From Dastarcus helophoroides (taxonomy: Eukaryota > Arthropoda > Insecta > Coleoptera > Bothrideridae): a DNA stretch of 64,000 bases. A program made the translations under genes and the position numbers. Positions 32,926 through 43,989 of the stretch are shown here, piece by piece; position 1 is the first letter of the stretch, and each line of letters opens with the position of its first letter. The stretch covers positions 7,874,001-7,938,000 of the forward strand of contig CM053329.1 in assembly GCA_028583605.1 (NCBI GenBank). The letters run 5' to 3'. Under the pieces are notes generated by a model, which was given only the letters and a program-made list of their open reading frames with translations, searched no databases and had not been told where the DNA came from.

Positions 32926-34627
32926 CATTTTAAGTCAAATTTCAAATTGAAAAAAAAAATAAAGAGATAAAACAAAAAATCAAACAAAACACAGTTATTT
33001 GCCTTGATTTTATGAGTTTTTGTTTTCATTTTTGCAGAATCCTCTACGATGCAAAGCGAAAGGTCTAAGAAAATTCGTGGGGTTGTCGCCACCAAATTTC
33101 GGAGTTGTGTTGAAATTGCGGCTGCATAAAGTGCGGCTATGGTTAAAAGTGCGACCATTTAAAAGTCGAATACCTTAATTATCTTGCCAACTGATACCTG
33201 CAAAAATGGGAAGCATTGAAAGTGCGACCACTGCATCTTTAAGGACCCCTATTTTTATGCACTGATATTGTTTACAGATTGTAAAATTTAAATTCCCCAA
33301 GGATAAAGCTTGCACCTATAATTTCTGCTCACGCTTTAAATTCACATTCGAAACTGACAAATGTATTCATTGTTTATTATTTTATCTGCTTATTTTTTAC
33401 TAACTATTAGAATTACATCTTTCCTGGTGGAGGGCAGAGCTTTTATTCAATACGGAGGCTATTTTTCGTTCTTAGAAATCTCGACAAATCCAAAGTTTTA
33501 GTTTGTATTTTATTAACATTACACATATGTTAGTAGTTCGTGAATTACAAAAATGTTGAAGGCTTTTTTTGTCTCGAAATCTTGTGTAAAAACTCGGGCT
33601 TTTTTACGCAACTTTAAGTTTTTATTCGAAATTTGAGCTCTTTCTTTTGATTAAAATACCATGTTTATATTTTAAACTCGAAAATGTTCCTAAATTTCGA
33701 ATTTTTTAGCAACCTTTTAGTTTAACTTAAAAAATGCTCATTTTTAATGCCGCCCATTTAAAAAGCAGATTCTTTTTAAAAAAAAACAGAATATACTAAT
33801 TTACAAAAATTGGTATATTCGGAAAAGTCGAAGTATTGAAAAAAATCGAAATTTTGAAAATGCTCGATATTTTGAAAAAAGTAAAAACTTTCGAGGAAAG
33901 GAAAAGTCAACATTTTCCAAAAGGCGGAAATCCTGAAAGAAAAATTGAAAATGTAAAAATCTAAATTTAAACAAAAATTTAACTTTTCAAAGAAACAAAA
34001 AATAATTCAGCCAAGAGCAAGTCGCGCTAGCACAATTAGGGTTTCGTACCAATTACTACAGTGAACAGTCAAAAGACCAAATTAAATTATTTTTAATTTT
34101 TGAATTTGAAATTTCTAATTTTCTAAATTTTCTTGTCTTATAATTGAAAAATAAAAAAAAATTGTCTATTTTCAGATTTACACACTTTTTTCTACAATAA
34201 ACCCAAATATTCATGGAACTGATAACTGTGCTGATAATGTCTCCGATAAAAAGAATTCATTCGCAATAAGTCCATGACTAACACACGCCTCAGATGGTGC
34301 TAGAATGTTCGACTGAGCAATTACTGCGTTGGGTGAACAAATGCTAACTCCTAAAATATTCCTCTAAATGAAACAATGTAAAGACAAATTTGACCTGCAT
34401 TTAGTTAAATCAAGTTTTTTATTTGAAAAAAATTATTATTGCATGGGTCAAAAAGCTTGGAATGCAAGCACATATTTTATATATAAAATGGTTTTTTTTC
34501 TCAACAAGGATATCGAAAAAACTTGAAGTTTTCCGATAATCTATGGCTGAATATGGTCATTTCTGACCCATTTTGAACTATATCTTAAAACGATTGGACC
34601 AAAAATTATTTTATAAAAAAAACATAT
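32926..34627. other. AT-rich DNA without recognised element
   Basis: 33010-33250 is more complex (CGGAGTTGTGTTGAAATTGC, AAGTGCGACCATT appearing twice). 33500-34010 is quasi-repeat with a polarity flip near 33780. 34020-34380 is mixed. No coding signal. Confidence 0.35.
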
Positions 34628-34749
34628 TGTTGCGTGTTATCGGTTCGAAATGATTAAATACATCGTGAATTATAACCACTTTATTTCTAAACTGAACTCT
34701 GAATACTGGAATTGCAATTCACTAACACTGTTTATTTAACTTCTAACTA

Positions 34750-35384
34750 CAGTGGAATCCGTTTATTATGACTCCGCCTGTATTCACCAACCGCCTAATA
34801 AGACGTAATTAAACAACGAAGTTTGGTTTTCATATAAAATTCTTTGTAAAAAAGTCGGATATAATGACTTCGCTTACAGTGACATTTCGTTTATTAGGAC
34901 CCATTTTTAATAAATTATGTCCGATTATAATGACCGACATGATTCTTTATACCTTCGGCAATGTTCGTTGATTCCCGAGGACGTTCGACACGTGGCTCGT
35001 TTTTATTTAGAATCTCAGTGAGTAATTGACACTTGAAGGTTACGCATTGTTTTTAGTGATATCCTGTGAACAAAATGTCATCTCAACGCCGCAAAGCATT
35101 TACGATTGAGGAGAAAGGTGCAATAATATGCAGATTAGAAAATGGAGAATCAAACTCATCTCTCGCAAAGGAATTTGGCGTGGGTCATTCGACAATCTCA
35201 ATAATTTTCAAAAACAAGAACCAGATTAAGCAATCCTTCAATTCAAATGTTTTGAAACCGAAGAGGCCTCGAATATTTATTTAATATGCTAAAAAAGGTT
35301 TTTTTTTAAACGCTTAGTATGACGTCCGCTTATTATGACGTGCTTGTCAATTCCCTTTGATGTCATTATAAACGGATTCCACTG
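34750..35384. mobile_element. Tigger/pogo-type element with TA duplication
   Basis: The ends CAGTGGAATCCGTTTATTAT and, inverted, ATAAACGGATTCCACTG are flanked by TA (34748-34749 and 35385-35386). At 635 bp it is far shorter than a full Tigger and keeps only the N-terminal part of the transposase. It is inserted in an LTR-like repeat; the second copy at 62434-62733 shows the empty site. Confidence 0.85.
35066..35284 (+). pseudogene. CENP-B-type helix-turn-helix fragment of Tigger transposase
   Basis: The 72-codon frame begins MNKMSSQRRKAFTIEEKGAI and contains ENGESNSSLAKEFGVGHSTI, the psq/CENP-B N-terminal DNA-binding fold found in pogo and Tigger transposases (residues about 8-60). This domain binds the element's terminal repeats. 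The frame ends after KPKRPRIFI, and the second DNA-binding domain and DDE catalytic core are absent. The start at 35066 could equally be the Met at 35075. A full Tigger transposase is several times longer, so this is a deletion derivative. The short frame itself is intact. Confidence 0.75.
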
Positions 35385-35557
35385 TAACTACACTGATTAA
35401 CTGACTTCTGTCTGAGGGAAAGCCAACCGGACCTCCTTTATATAGATCTCTGGTTCGGGTTCTAGAAGTTTTCCGCAGATAAGGCTTATCGTTTGCCGAA
35501 ATTTCTGGAACGCTTATCTGCCGTTTGCTTCATTATCGCGGCCGCTTTCCCTTATCA

Positions 35558-36085
35558 GATCTTTCTAGAAAATTTTCTTACGTACTAAATTCTATAATTT
35601 ACATTTCGTTACAATATTTTAGGATCCTTAGAGGCAGCTCTTTCGAACGATACTTCGATATTAACTAAAACTTGATTTTTCGGAGACCAAATTAACCCTC
35701 CATTTTATTCTAAAATTTGTTCTTCTTCTAGTCGTTGGCTTGCGGTATTTGTGTGGGTTATCGAAGACTAACGCTGTGCAAAATTTCAAATTGCTACGTT
35801 ACATAGTTTTCGAGCAAAACCTATTTGTGACAGATAGAGGACCGACACGAGAGTGAGATCATAAGGGTTCCGTTTTTTCCTTTGCAAATGGGGAACCTTA
35901 AAACTCGATTTTTTGGATTGAAACTTTTCAAATAAAGGTCAAATTTGAATATGTCAGATTCCTTAGACAAAATTTAATTTGCTTAAATTCGAAGATTCAA
36001 GAAAAATTTAAAATTTTGGTAGAAATTTTGAAAAATGATAGATTTAGAAAAATTCAAAACTTCGAGGAAACATCCAAATTTTCAC
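35558..36085. other. AT-rich DNA, no gene
   Basis: Mixed to AT-rich sequence with no repeat boundary recognised; quasi-repeat words appear from about 35980. Confidence 0.35.
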
Positions 36086-37072
36086 AATCGCATGGTGATA
36101 AGTCGGGAGTGTAAGGAGTATGTTCTAATGTTGCCCAATGCATTTCCTCTTATTTTTGTTGTGTCAGATTGGCTGAGTGGGGGCGGGCATTGTCGTGAAG
36201 CAAAATCACATTTCTGACCGAAACTTTGCGCCTCTTCCGCCAATATGCATGTATTGCTTCATCCAATAGCTGGCAGAAGCAGGCAGCATTAAACGTACGA
36301 CGTTCAGGCAGAAAATCGACGTGCACAACTCCTTTAAAATCCCAAAACACTATCGCAAAAACCTTTCTTTTTGATGGAGGCACATTTCTTCTTTCTTCTT
36401 CACTCCATGCTTGCTTGTTTAGATTCAGGGGTGTAATGGTGGACTCAAGTCTCATCCCACGTAACGATACGTTGCAAAAAACCAGCACTTTCACGTAGAA
36501 ACCGTCCAAGATGGCGATGATAAATCTCCAGACGATGTTGTTTCTGTTCTACAGTCAAAAGACGAGGTACCCACCTGGCAGAAATTTTTCGGAACCAGGG
36601 CTCATCTGTAATGATGGATTGAGCACTCCCAAAAGTTACTTCTAGTTGAGCTGCAATTTCATCAACAGTTAAACGGCGATCACCTTCCCAAAAGGCGTTA
36701 AACAGCGTTAATCTTGTCCGCAGTCACACTGGTCCGAGGGGTCATTTTCAACTTTAATTAGTTCTTCCAAAAATTTGTGTGCCATTCGTACACTTGAGTT
36801 TTTTTCAAATAAGTATCCCCAAACTGTGCTTCTAGTCTACGAAGAATTTTGGGGAGCTTTACACCTTCCATGGCAAGAAATTTAATAATAATGCGCTTGC
36901 GCAACGTGCGGATCCTCTTGAGCCTCTTGCTCATTCATTGTATTTACAACTGACGAACGGCGAGAACGAAATTCGCTTGAGCGCAGGAAATCACGTGATA
37001 TCCCCACCTAATATGTCTAACACTATGCGCACACTCCCGACGCCCTCATGGCAAATTTGATTTACCCTCGTA
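36086..37072 (-). pseudogene. mariner element (family M1), longest copy, 3' truncated
   Basis: The terminal repeat (inverse TACGAGGGTAAATCAAATTT) ends at 37072 next to TA. On the minus strand the frame starts near 36940 (MNEQEAQEDPHVAQ), soon frameshifts, then gives the DNA-binding half (KKTQVYEWHTNFW, LTVDEIAAQLEVTFGSAQSI). The first catalytic Asp is in IVTWDET (about 36450), and FWDFKGVVHVDFLPERRTFN lies at about 36330. LLHDNARPHSAN (about 36165-36205) has the second Asp. The element stops at the block around SPCD near 36086, so the last about 65 residues and the far terminal repeat are missing. Stops interrupt it. It shows what the deletion copies at 22817 and 63569 have lost. Confidence 0.85.
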
Positions 37073-37656
37073 TATTTACTAGTTCAATGGCTGTCCTGTA
37101 TAATTGCAGAGTGGAAATATCAAAGGGGTTAAATACCAAATAAGAAATTTGGAGTTATTAGAGAAAAACGTTATGTTAGGATGGATTACTTATTAAGTTA
37201 ATTACTTAATTAATCAATTTATTAAAGTTAGTCAAAAAAAAAAAAGATTAGGACTTGGCGTTTTTGTTGAGATATTGACAATGTCATTTATTACCTATTT
37301 AAGGTAAAAACTGAAAAACATAATTTTTGGCACTTACTCCCTTTGGTATTTCCACACGTATTAGATCGCTAACAATTAGCAAAGATCTTTCCAGTGGCCA
37401 CACTATGGTCGTATGGTAAGTAGTGTTATTAGCCTCAGTTGTGAGAATTTAAACGCTAATTAACTATTGCATTCGAGGTGCTTCGAACTAACTCCATTGC
37501 GGTCTTGGTCTAGTGCAGCTTGATTATTGAATTTGAGGAAGAAGTGTATTCTGGTTCCGATCATGAGGATCATTAAGCCTTACAAACATGAGGTGGTGAG
37601 CAACTGTAGGTATACTACATCTTCTTGAATGATACCAGAAGACAATCACTCTTTAA
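37073..37656. other. Mostly unique DNA, no gene
   Basis: 37370-37640 is comparatively complex with no copy in the window. No coding motif. Confidence 0.35.
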
Positions 37657-38294
37657 TAGCGATGCACAAAGCAAGATTTCTGGTGTTCCTATCCAATTTC
37701 TTGTCTTGTCTTGTCTTGCTGAGCAAAACAAGAAGTTGTTTTACTTCATCTTTTGCTAATTTCTTGCCTGTTTGATTTTTGACTTGCTAGCAAGAGTCTT
37801 GCTTTTTCTTGTCTTTGCTGACTTATTTGATTTGCGCACGAGCAACAACAAAACAGATTGAGAATTGCAAAGCGGCAAGTTTAAAAAGTACATCACGATA
37901 AATCGGAAATGGAAAACTCACCCAAAATTTATAAATAAAAAAATCGAAATTTATTTAAATGAATATCGAAATTTCGGGAAAAAATGAACCTAAAAAAATC
38001 CTTGTTAACTTTAATTTTAAATTTAGACTAAAAATTTTGAGAAAAAAAGTTGATATTTAGAGAAAACACTCAAATTAAAAACATTCGAAATTTCAAAATT
38101 TCATGGTAAACTTAAAATTTCAATTTTAGGAACTTTACGAAAATCTCAGTATTTTTTTAACAATGATTCGAAAAATTACAAAGTGCAAGAAAACACTCAA
38201 CGTTTTATGATAATGAAGGCTTCCACGGCCAGAGTCAGTACAGGATATACTTCTTCAGGGATTGGACCGTATCAAAGAACTACTAAACGTGTTC

Positions 38295-38329
38295 GACGTT
38301 TCGCCCACTATCGTAGGGGGCTTCTTCAG
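38295..38329 (-). ncRNA. Hammerhead-like motif, core intact
   Basis: On the minus strand CTGAAGA (38329-38323) is followed by stem II GCCC/GGGC around CCTACGATAGT, then GAAACGTC (38302-38295). The core and the ACGU mini stem III are complete. Best-preserved copy of the first family. Confidence 0.65.
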
Positions 38330-38550
38330 GAACAAGGAAATAAAATACAAGGAAATATACAAAAATGAAAAATGAAAAAAGGGGCCAATTTCAAACATCA
38401 GAGCACAGTAACTCAGTATGTCCACCATACCAGAGGCGAAACTCTTCTGAATTGAAAAATTGGTACAAACGATGATAAGAAAGTTAAGACAGAAGAGCAC
38501 GGTAACTCGGTATATCTACCATACCAGAGGCGAAATTCTTCTCTTTGTTC

Positions 38551-38585
38551 CTGAAGAAGCGCCCTACGATGGCGGGCGAAACGCC
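38551..38585 (+). ncRNA. Hammerhead-like motif, cleavage site mutated
   Basis: CTGAAGA (38551-38557), a disturbed stem II, then GAAACGCC (38578-38585). The GUC triplet reads GCC, which should abolish cleavage. Confidence 0.5.
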
Positions 38586-39991
38586 GAACACTTCTAATAG
38601 CTCTTTGACACGGTCCAATCCCGGAAGAAGTATATCCTGTACTCAACGTTTTATTTGGACATTTTGGATTTTTTCTGGAATTTCAAAATTTGATGAATAA
38701 ATTAATTTTTCAGTTAAAATACTAACTTCAAAGCCGAATTTTTCGATTTTTCGAAATTTCGAGAAACCACTGAAATAGATTACTTAAAAAAATAAAATTT
38801 CTGGAAGATTCGAAATGCTTTAAGAAATTTAGAATCTTTACGTCGAAAATAAAAAATTCAATAGTTTGAGAAAAATTCGAGTTTTTCAAAAATTTTGAAC
38901 TTTTTCTCAAATTCGGGATGTTCGATATTAAATTAGTGTGATGTGTTTACTTAATTTTCCACGTCAGACTCGACCTTTTTAATTTGAAATTAAACTTTCG
39001 AAAATTCCGAAATTCCTTAAAAAAAAATATTATCCGAAATTTCAAATTCAAGTCAAAATCTGGAAGCAATTGAGTCAACAATTAGGAAACTAAATTCGGC
39101 CAGGAAAAGTTCTTTGCAAAAAGTCTTATAATTTCGATTTAAAAATATCACTTCTCTGAAAAAAAGTCAAAAGTTCTATTCTAAAGCAGAAAAATCTCCG
39201 AATCGGTGTTAAAATTAGAAATTTTGGGAAAAATTGTAAAGATATTAACGGAAAAAAGTGTTCGAATTTAATCCCAAAATTGCAATTTTTTTGAAATTTG
39301 CTTATTAGTTTTTAAATTTCAGTTTTGTGTATAAATTTTAAAGCTTTTAACCAAATGTCGAGTTTAAAAGTCAAAATTTTAGAAATGACAGTTCAAATTC
39401 AAATTCTTGAGATACGTTTCAATCATAAATCGAAATTGAGCTGAGTTTAGCAAAATCTGACGATCAAAGTTAAAATATTTTGAAAATATTGAGTCAAAGT
39501 CAAAATTTTGTTATCAAAATTCTAATTTCGAGAAAAAGAATCGAAATATTGAAATGAAAATTTGAATTCAGAGAATAAAATTAACAAGTTGAGTAAACTT
39601 TTAAATTTTCTGAGAAAAAATTAAAGTTTAAGGAAAAATTAAAATTTGGATCTAAATAGTGTCATTTTCAGAAAAAAACTGAAAATTTCCATTTTTTTTC
39701 AAATTTGAGGGGGGTCGCCAGAACGTATTACTTGTAAAGGAATTGTGTCTTCAGAAACTTTTAAAAACACTGTTGTAGAGCTTGTTTTAAGAAATTCTTT
39801 TAAAAGGGAAGGAAATATTACTTTTCGTTATTTTTTGACAAGAAATCCTTACTGTTGCTAAAATAACTTTTTCTCTTGTCCTTGCTCACAAATTTCTTGC
39901 CTTGTTCTTGCAGCGGGAACAAGACAAGAACAAGAAAAAGCAAGACAAGAACAAAAAAGGCAAGACAAAAACAAGAAATTCGTGAAACATT

Positions 39992-40208
39992 AAAAAACTG
40001 AAATACAAAAATTGTCCCCTGAAACCAAGAAAGAATAAAAAACACAACAAAGTTTGCTCTAACGCGTATCTCTCTGAAGATGATAGCTTGGCCGTCGAAA
40101 CGCGTTAGAGCAACCTTTTTTGTGTTTTTTAATCTTTCTTGGTTTCAGGGGACAATTTTTGTATTTCAATTTTTGAAGATAATCAAGGACCAGTCCGTTC
40201 CACCAAAA
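39992..40208. mobile_element. 217-bp PLE-derived palindromic insertion, 12-bp duplication
   Basis: TCGTGAAACATT is duplicated exactly (39980-39991 and 40209-40220). Two arms of about 66 bp (TTTGTATTTC-side sequences with GGTTTCAGGGGACA and GTTAGAGCA) are inverted around a hammerhead-like centre. Beyond the right arm lies the family end GACCAGTCCGTTCCACCAAAA, inverse of the start at 7975. It has no coding and is the clearest example of this family. Confidence 0.8.
40070..40110 (+). ncRNA. Hammerhead-like motif, core intact, in hairpin loop
   Basis: CTCT (40070-40073), CTGAAGA, stem II GATAGC/GCCGTC, GAAACGCGTT (40097-40106), AGAG (40107-40110). Stem I, core, self-complementary ACGCGU and an allowed cleavage base are all present. 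Stem II has one mismatch. Confidence 0.6.
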
Positions 40209-40224
40209 TCGTGAAACATTGCTA

Positions 40225-41200
40225 TTCAATTATGTGGAAAAAGGACATATGCTTTACTTCTCCATTAGTGGAAATAATCAACTGTTAACTGAACATTGGT
40301 TTTGGTTTTTTATTCAACCTTATAATAACGATTGTGTTTTCAGTAAGGATCTCAAATTATATCATTGTTTTTATTATTATTATTATTTCACTTTATCTGA
40401 TCATCTTCTTTTGTTCATTGACTTCTAACCGTCTTTCTTTATCATCAAAGCATTCTTAAATGTGGCATATTTCTTGAAACAAAAAGCTAACAGTGAGCAG
40501 AACGAATTTAGTTAAAAAACATGTCGGAAAAAAGATTACTCGAAATATAACTCGCTCATCACGGAATTTTCGAAATTATTAAACTGACCCAACTTTTGTA
40601 AAAGGGTTCCTTATACGACGCTAGCATCCGCTAAGAAAGGATTTTTCAAAATTCAACCCCTAAGGGGATGAAAATGTAATAAAACTTTACACATGATTAA
40701 TCAGTTTCTGAGGTGCTCTCAATAAATAAAACAAATAATTATATTTCAATTTGTACAAGAAACATGATCGATATGAGGTTATCTTTATTTATAATTTTTA
40801 ACAAATTTCCAATAATAACAAATACAACTTGAAAGCAATTTAAATATTAAATTAACCAAAACTGGATCAAGCAACAGGAGAAATATACTACATACATATA
40901 GATGACGTGACTATAGAGAAACTTTTAGAAATTATCAAATCTAACTTCGTATCGTAATTTCTAAGAGTTTTTCTGCATTTAGTGGTAGATGCAAAAAACG
41001 ACAAAGTCGTTGGTCTGAAAGATCTGAAAGTTTTAGACTGGAAATGACACGTTAAAACAATTTGCAAAAATATAATATCTTCCTAAAATTCCAAGGACGA
41101 AATGTAAATAAGACAAAATATGTTAATTTATTCGGGCATAAACTAAAGAAGGAATTATTATCGAAATGAAAATCGCACAATACTAAATTTCGCTTGGCAA
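40225..41200. other. AT-rich DNA, no gene
   Basis: At about 40590-40680 CGCTAAGAAAGGATTTTTC and CCCCTAAGGGG look like part of a common arthropod dispersed repeat, but no second copy is here. Nothing else recognised. Confidence 0.35.
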
Positions 41201-41740
41201 CGTATACCCTCGATACTTCGTTCCCATGGAGAACCGCCAACTAAACAGCTTTAAAGGGGAACTGCTGCTACAGCAAAATCAATCCTGGCTGTGGAACGGG
41301 GGTTATTCGCGATGTAATCTTTCATATCGCCCGGTCACGTGGACCGATGTCAAAATTGGGATATTACGTGCCCGTCATGGTTTTTTTTTTTCAAATACCG
41401 TTCTCTTATTTACATAACATCGTAATGAGCCCCGCAATTCGAAGCCCATTCCACAATCTAGGAACTCGGTGGTGGATGAAAAGCTCGCGGATGTTTTTCC
41501 AGTTCAGGATATTATTTTGCCGTTCATTAGGCCGATCTTTTTCCCTTTGTTATTGTACTTATTATATGGGACATCAATAAGATTTGTTGTGTGTTTACTT
41601 TGTAGCCTTAGATAAAAAGGGGGCGTTCAAGTATTACGTAAGCTGGCTAAGGGGGTAGGAGATATATATTTTTTAATTTTTGCTGACATTGGAATATTAT
41701 AAATTTTACATGAGTTGCTTTATTTTTGAAGTGAAAAATT
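41201..41740. other. Complex DNA, possible host non-coding sequence
   Basis: 41215-41540 has balanced composition and no repeat in the window. Two overlapping open frames (41226-41417 and 41347-41580, plus) have no recognisable motif. No splice pattern is convincing. Confidence 0.35.
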
Positions 41741-41746
41741 CTTTAG

Positions 41747-43055
41747 ACGCTTTGAACGATTTTTGATAGGAGGTAAATTTATGGTTTAGCGTCATCATCA
41801 CGCTAATTGTTAGCAATATATACAGATTGTGACAAATTCGCTTCTCACTACAGGGATCTCGAAAAATGTAAGAGATGCAGCACCGGTTAAATTAGGGCAA
41901 AGTTGCACAATTTGGCAATCAGAAATATTCCGTTGAGAAATCGAAAATATCTCTTGCTGTTGTTGAGATTCTTGAAAAAAAGTAAAATTTTGGATTTTCC
42001 TTTTTATTATTTCTTGGCGTTATTTGAAGAGTAATTGAAAAACTGAAAACACTTCTTCATTGACATTTTTTTATTCTTCACAAGATCGCATCAGAAATTT
42101 TTTTATTAGACGTTTCGTCTTTTCGCTACTATCATCAAATTCGTTATTTTAAATGAGGACCTGTAATTTTTATTGCATCTTTGTACAGCTTTTGAAATTC
42201 CAATTTTATTGATGTATGTGGCTCAACGTTTCGTAACTTCAAACCACCATTAAAGAAAAAACGCTTTATTTTAGATTAACGTTACTGTATTATTTTTTGT
42301 AATTAATAAGTAATTAGTTTATAATAAAATTATAAAAATGCAATTAATTGGCAAGAAAAAAGGTAATGGCAAAATTAATAAACTTTAACAAAAAACACCA
42401 CAACTGACCACCAAAAATAATGACTAATAACTACGAACAAAGAAACACGCAAAAAGCAAAAGTTTGTCATATTTTATTATATTCTGGTTAATTATTATTC
42501 AAAAATACAAAATACGTTTATGCGAAAAATGTGTTTTTCCTTGATGACAATTTACAGTTACGAAACGTTTAACCACATAAAATTTGATACATCAGCGAAG
42601 TCGAAGATCCAAAAACTACACAAAAATGCCATAAGAATTACAGGTCCGTATTTAAAATAACGAACTTGATTATAGTAGAGAAAAGACGAAACGTCTAATA
42701 AAAAAAAAACTTCTTATGCTTCCTTGTGAAGGATAAAAAATGTCAATGAAAAAAGTGTTTTTAGTTTTTTGATTACTCTTCAAATAACGCCAAGAAATAA
42801 TATAAACGAAAATCCAAAATGTTACTTTTTTTCAAAAATCTCAAGAACAGCAAGAACTATTTTCGATTTTTCAACGAAATATTTCTGATCATAAAATTGT
42901 GCAACTTTACCCTAATTAAGTCTGTTACTGTTTTCGAGATGTCTGTAGTGAGAAGCGAATTTGTTACAACCTGTATATAACATTAGAGCATGTTGGTAAC
43001 GTATTTTAGTGTGATGGTCACGTCAAACAATAAAATTAGCTCCTATTAAAAACCC
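41747..43055. repeat. Large inverted repeat, arms about 490 bp
   Basis: The left arm (about 41747-42242) and right arm (about 42555-43055) are reverse complements with moderate divergence around a spacer of about 310 bp. From outside in, each arm has a SINE tail (AGCGTGATGATGACGCTAA-like), GTAGTGAGAAGCGAATTTGT, CCAAGAAATAAT, GAAAAGACGAAACGTCTAAT and GTTACGAAACGTT. The GACGAAACGTC part, preceded by TTTGATGATAG, resembles a PLE hammerhead core with a mutated first base. No coding. Confidence 0.7.
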
Positions 43056-43847
43056 CCAAAAAAATTTCGAGAAGTAAAAATTTTGAAAGAAATCTATACT
43101 TTAAAAAAGTCTCTCAAAATTCCAGTTTTAATTTCTAAATTTCGAATGTTCTACATCTTTTCAATTTTTGACTAAAAAGTCGAACATTTAAAATTTTTTT
43201 CACAATTACTATTTTAAACTAATAATTTTTAAGCTGGAGAATTATGTTTTTTTTTACTATAACTCTTAAGCTCTTCTCGAAATTTTGGCTCTATCGTACT
43301 GAAACTCGAATTTTATTTTTATAAATTTTAGGTATTTCTTCAAATTTGTACCTTCTTTTTTTCAAAATTCGGGAGTTTTTTGATAAATGACTAAAAGTAA
43401 ATTTTAAATAGAAAGAAATGAACTTATTAATTAAAAAAAAAGTTTAACTTTAAAATATTGACGTTATTAGGGAATTTACGACAGTAACATCGAAATTTTG
43501 ACGTTCTCTAAATCTGTTGAGTTTGGAGGGCAATCTAGGCCTTAAAAGTGGAAATTTGGAGAAAAAAATCAAATTTTGGAGTTTAAAATATAATCTTTCG
43601 ATTACGGTCAAGAAAGTTCGACTTTAAGGCCGTTTGGATTAATTGCGTCATGAATCTGGAACATGAATTTTTCATCTCTTTTTCAATCAACTTTCTCGTA
43701 CTAAATTATTTTTACCAAAAACTTATGACTAGGACTTACAGAGAATGCTTTGTAGTTTTCAAACCTCAAGTCGTATTTTTTGTACGATCATTATTTTTTA
43801 AGTTATTGATTACCAAAGTCAAAAATGACGTTTGCCTTGAACAGCGC
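43056..43847. other. AT-rich DNA and quasi-repeat
   Basis: 43070-43600 is quasi-repeat with mixed polarity. A 93-codon frame (43650-43931, plus) runs into the PLE insertion and shows no motif. 43837-43847 is the left target duplication of the next element. Confidence 0.35.
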
Positions 43848-43948
43848 TTTTTTTTGGTGGAACGGACTGGTCTTTGGTTATCTTCAAAATTTGAAATACA
43901 AATCTTGTCCCCTGAAACCAAGAAAGATTAAAAACACAACAAAGGTTG

Positions 43949-43989
43949 CTCTAAGGCGTTTCGATAGCCAAGCTATCATCTTCAGAGAG
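43949..43989 (-). ncRNA. Hammerhead-like motif, stem III mutated
   Basis: On the minus strand CTCT, CTGAAGA (43985-43979), stem II GATAGC/GCTATC, GAAACGCCTT, AGAG. The self-complementary ACGCGU has become ACGCCU. Confidence 0.5.

Larger units (their letters stand above)
34628..35557 (-). mobile_element. LTR-like repeat (possible solo LTR) split by a Tigger element
   Basis: After removing 34750-35384 plus one TA, the sequence matches 62434-62733 along its length: TGTTG at one edge, AACTGAACTCTGAATAC, CGCAGATAAGGCTTATC, TGGAACGCTTATCTGCCG and TTATCGCGGCCGCTTTCCC at the other. On the minus strand it runs TGATAA to CAACA with a TATATAA box near the middle and an AATAAA further on, the layout of an LTR promoter and polyadenylation signal. 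No target duplication was found, so the exact ends and the LTR call are tentative. Confidence 0.5.
38209..38640. mobile_element. PLE-derived insertion: two terminal repeats head to head, 14-bp duplication
   Basis: ACTCAACGTTTTAT flanks both sides (38195-38208 and 38641-38654). Inside are two inverted copies of the terminal part of the PLE at 4556-6800, both beginning from the outside with GTACAGGATATACTTCTTC or its complement. Each has GGATTGGACCGT, the hammerhead-like motif and the AGAGCACAGTAACTCAGTAT segment. No coding is left. The long exact duplication shows a real retrotransposition product. Confidence 0.8.
37657..40224. mobile_element. Probable hAT element with CAAGA-rich ends
   Basis: TAGCGATGCACAAAGCAAG (37657) is followed by CTTGTCTTGTCTTG. 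The far end has ACAAGACAAGAACAAG-type repeats and closes with ACATTGCTA (40224), inverse TAGCAATG. Short TAG ends with CAAGAC-rich subterminal repeats are hAT-like. The expected 8-bp duplication is not convincing (ctctttaa against ttcaatta), so boundaries are tentative. Two PLE-derived insertions (38209-38640 and 39992-40208) lie inside. The interior is the AT-rich quasi-repeat. Confidence 0.45.

Noticed and set aside
36226..36498. 90-codon plus-strand frame
   Set aside because: Antisense shadow of the mariner transposase at 36150-36509.
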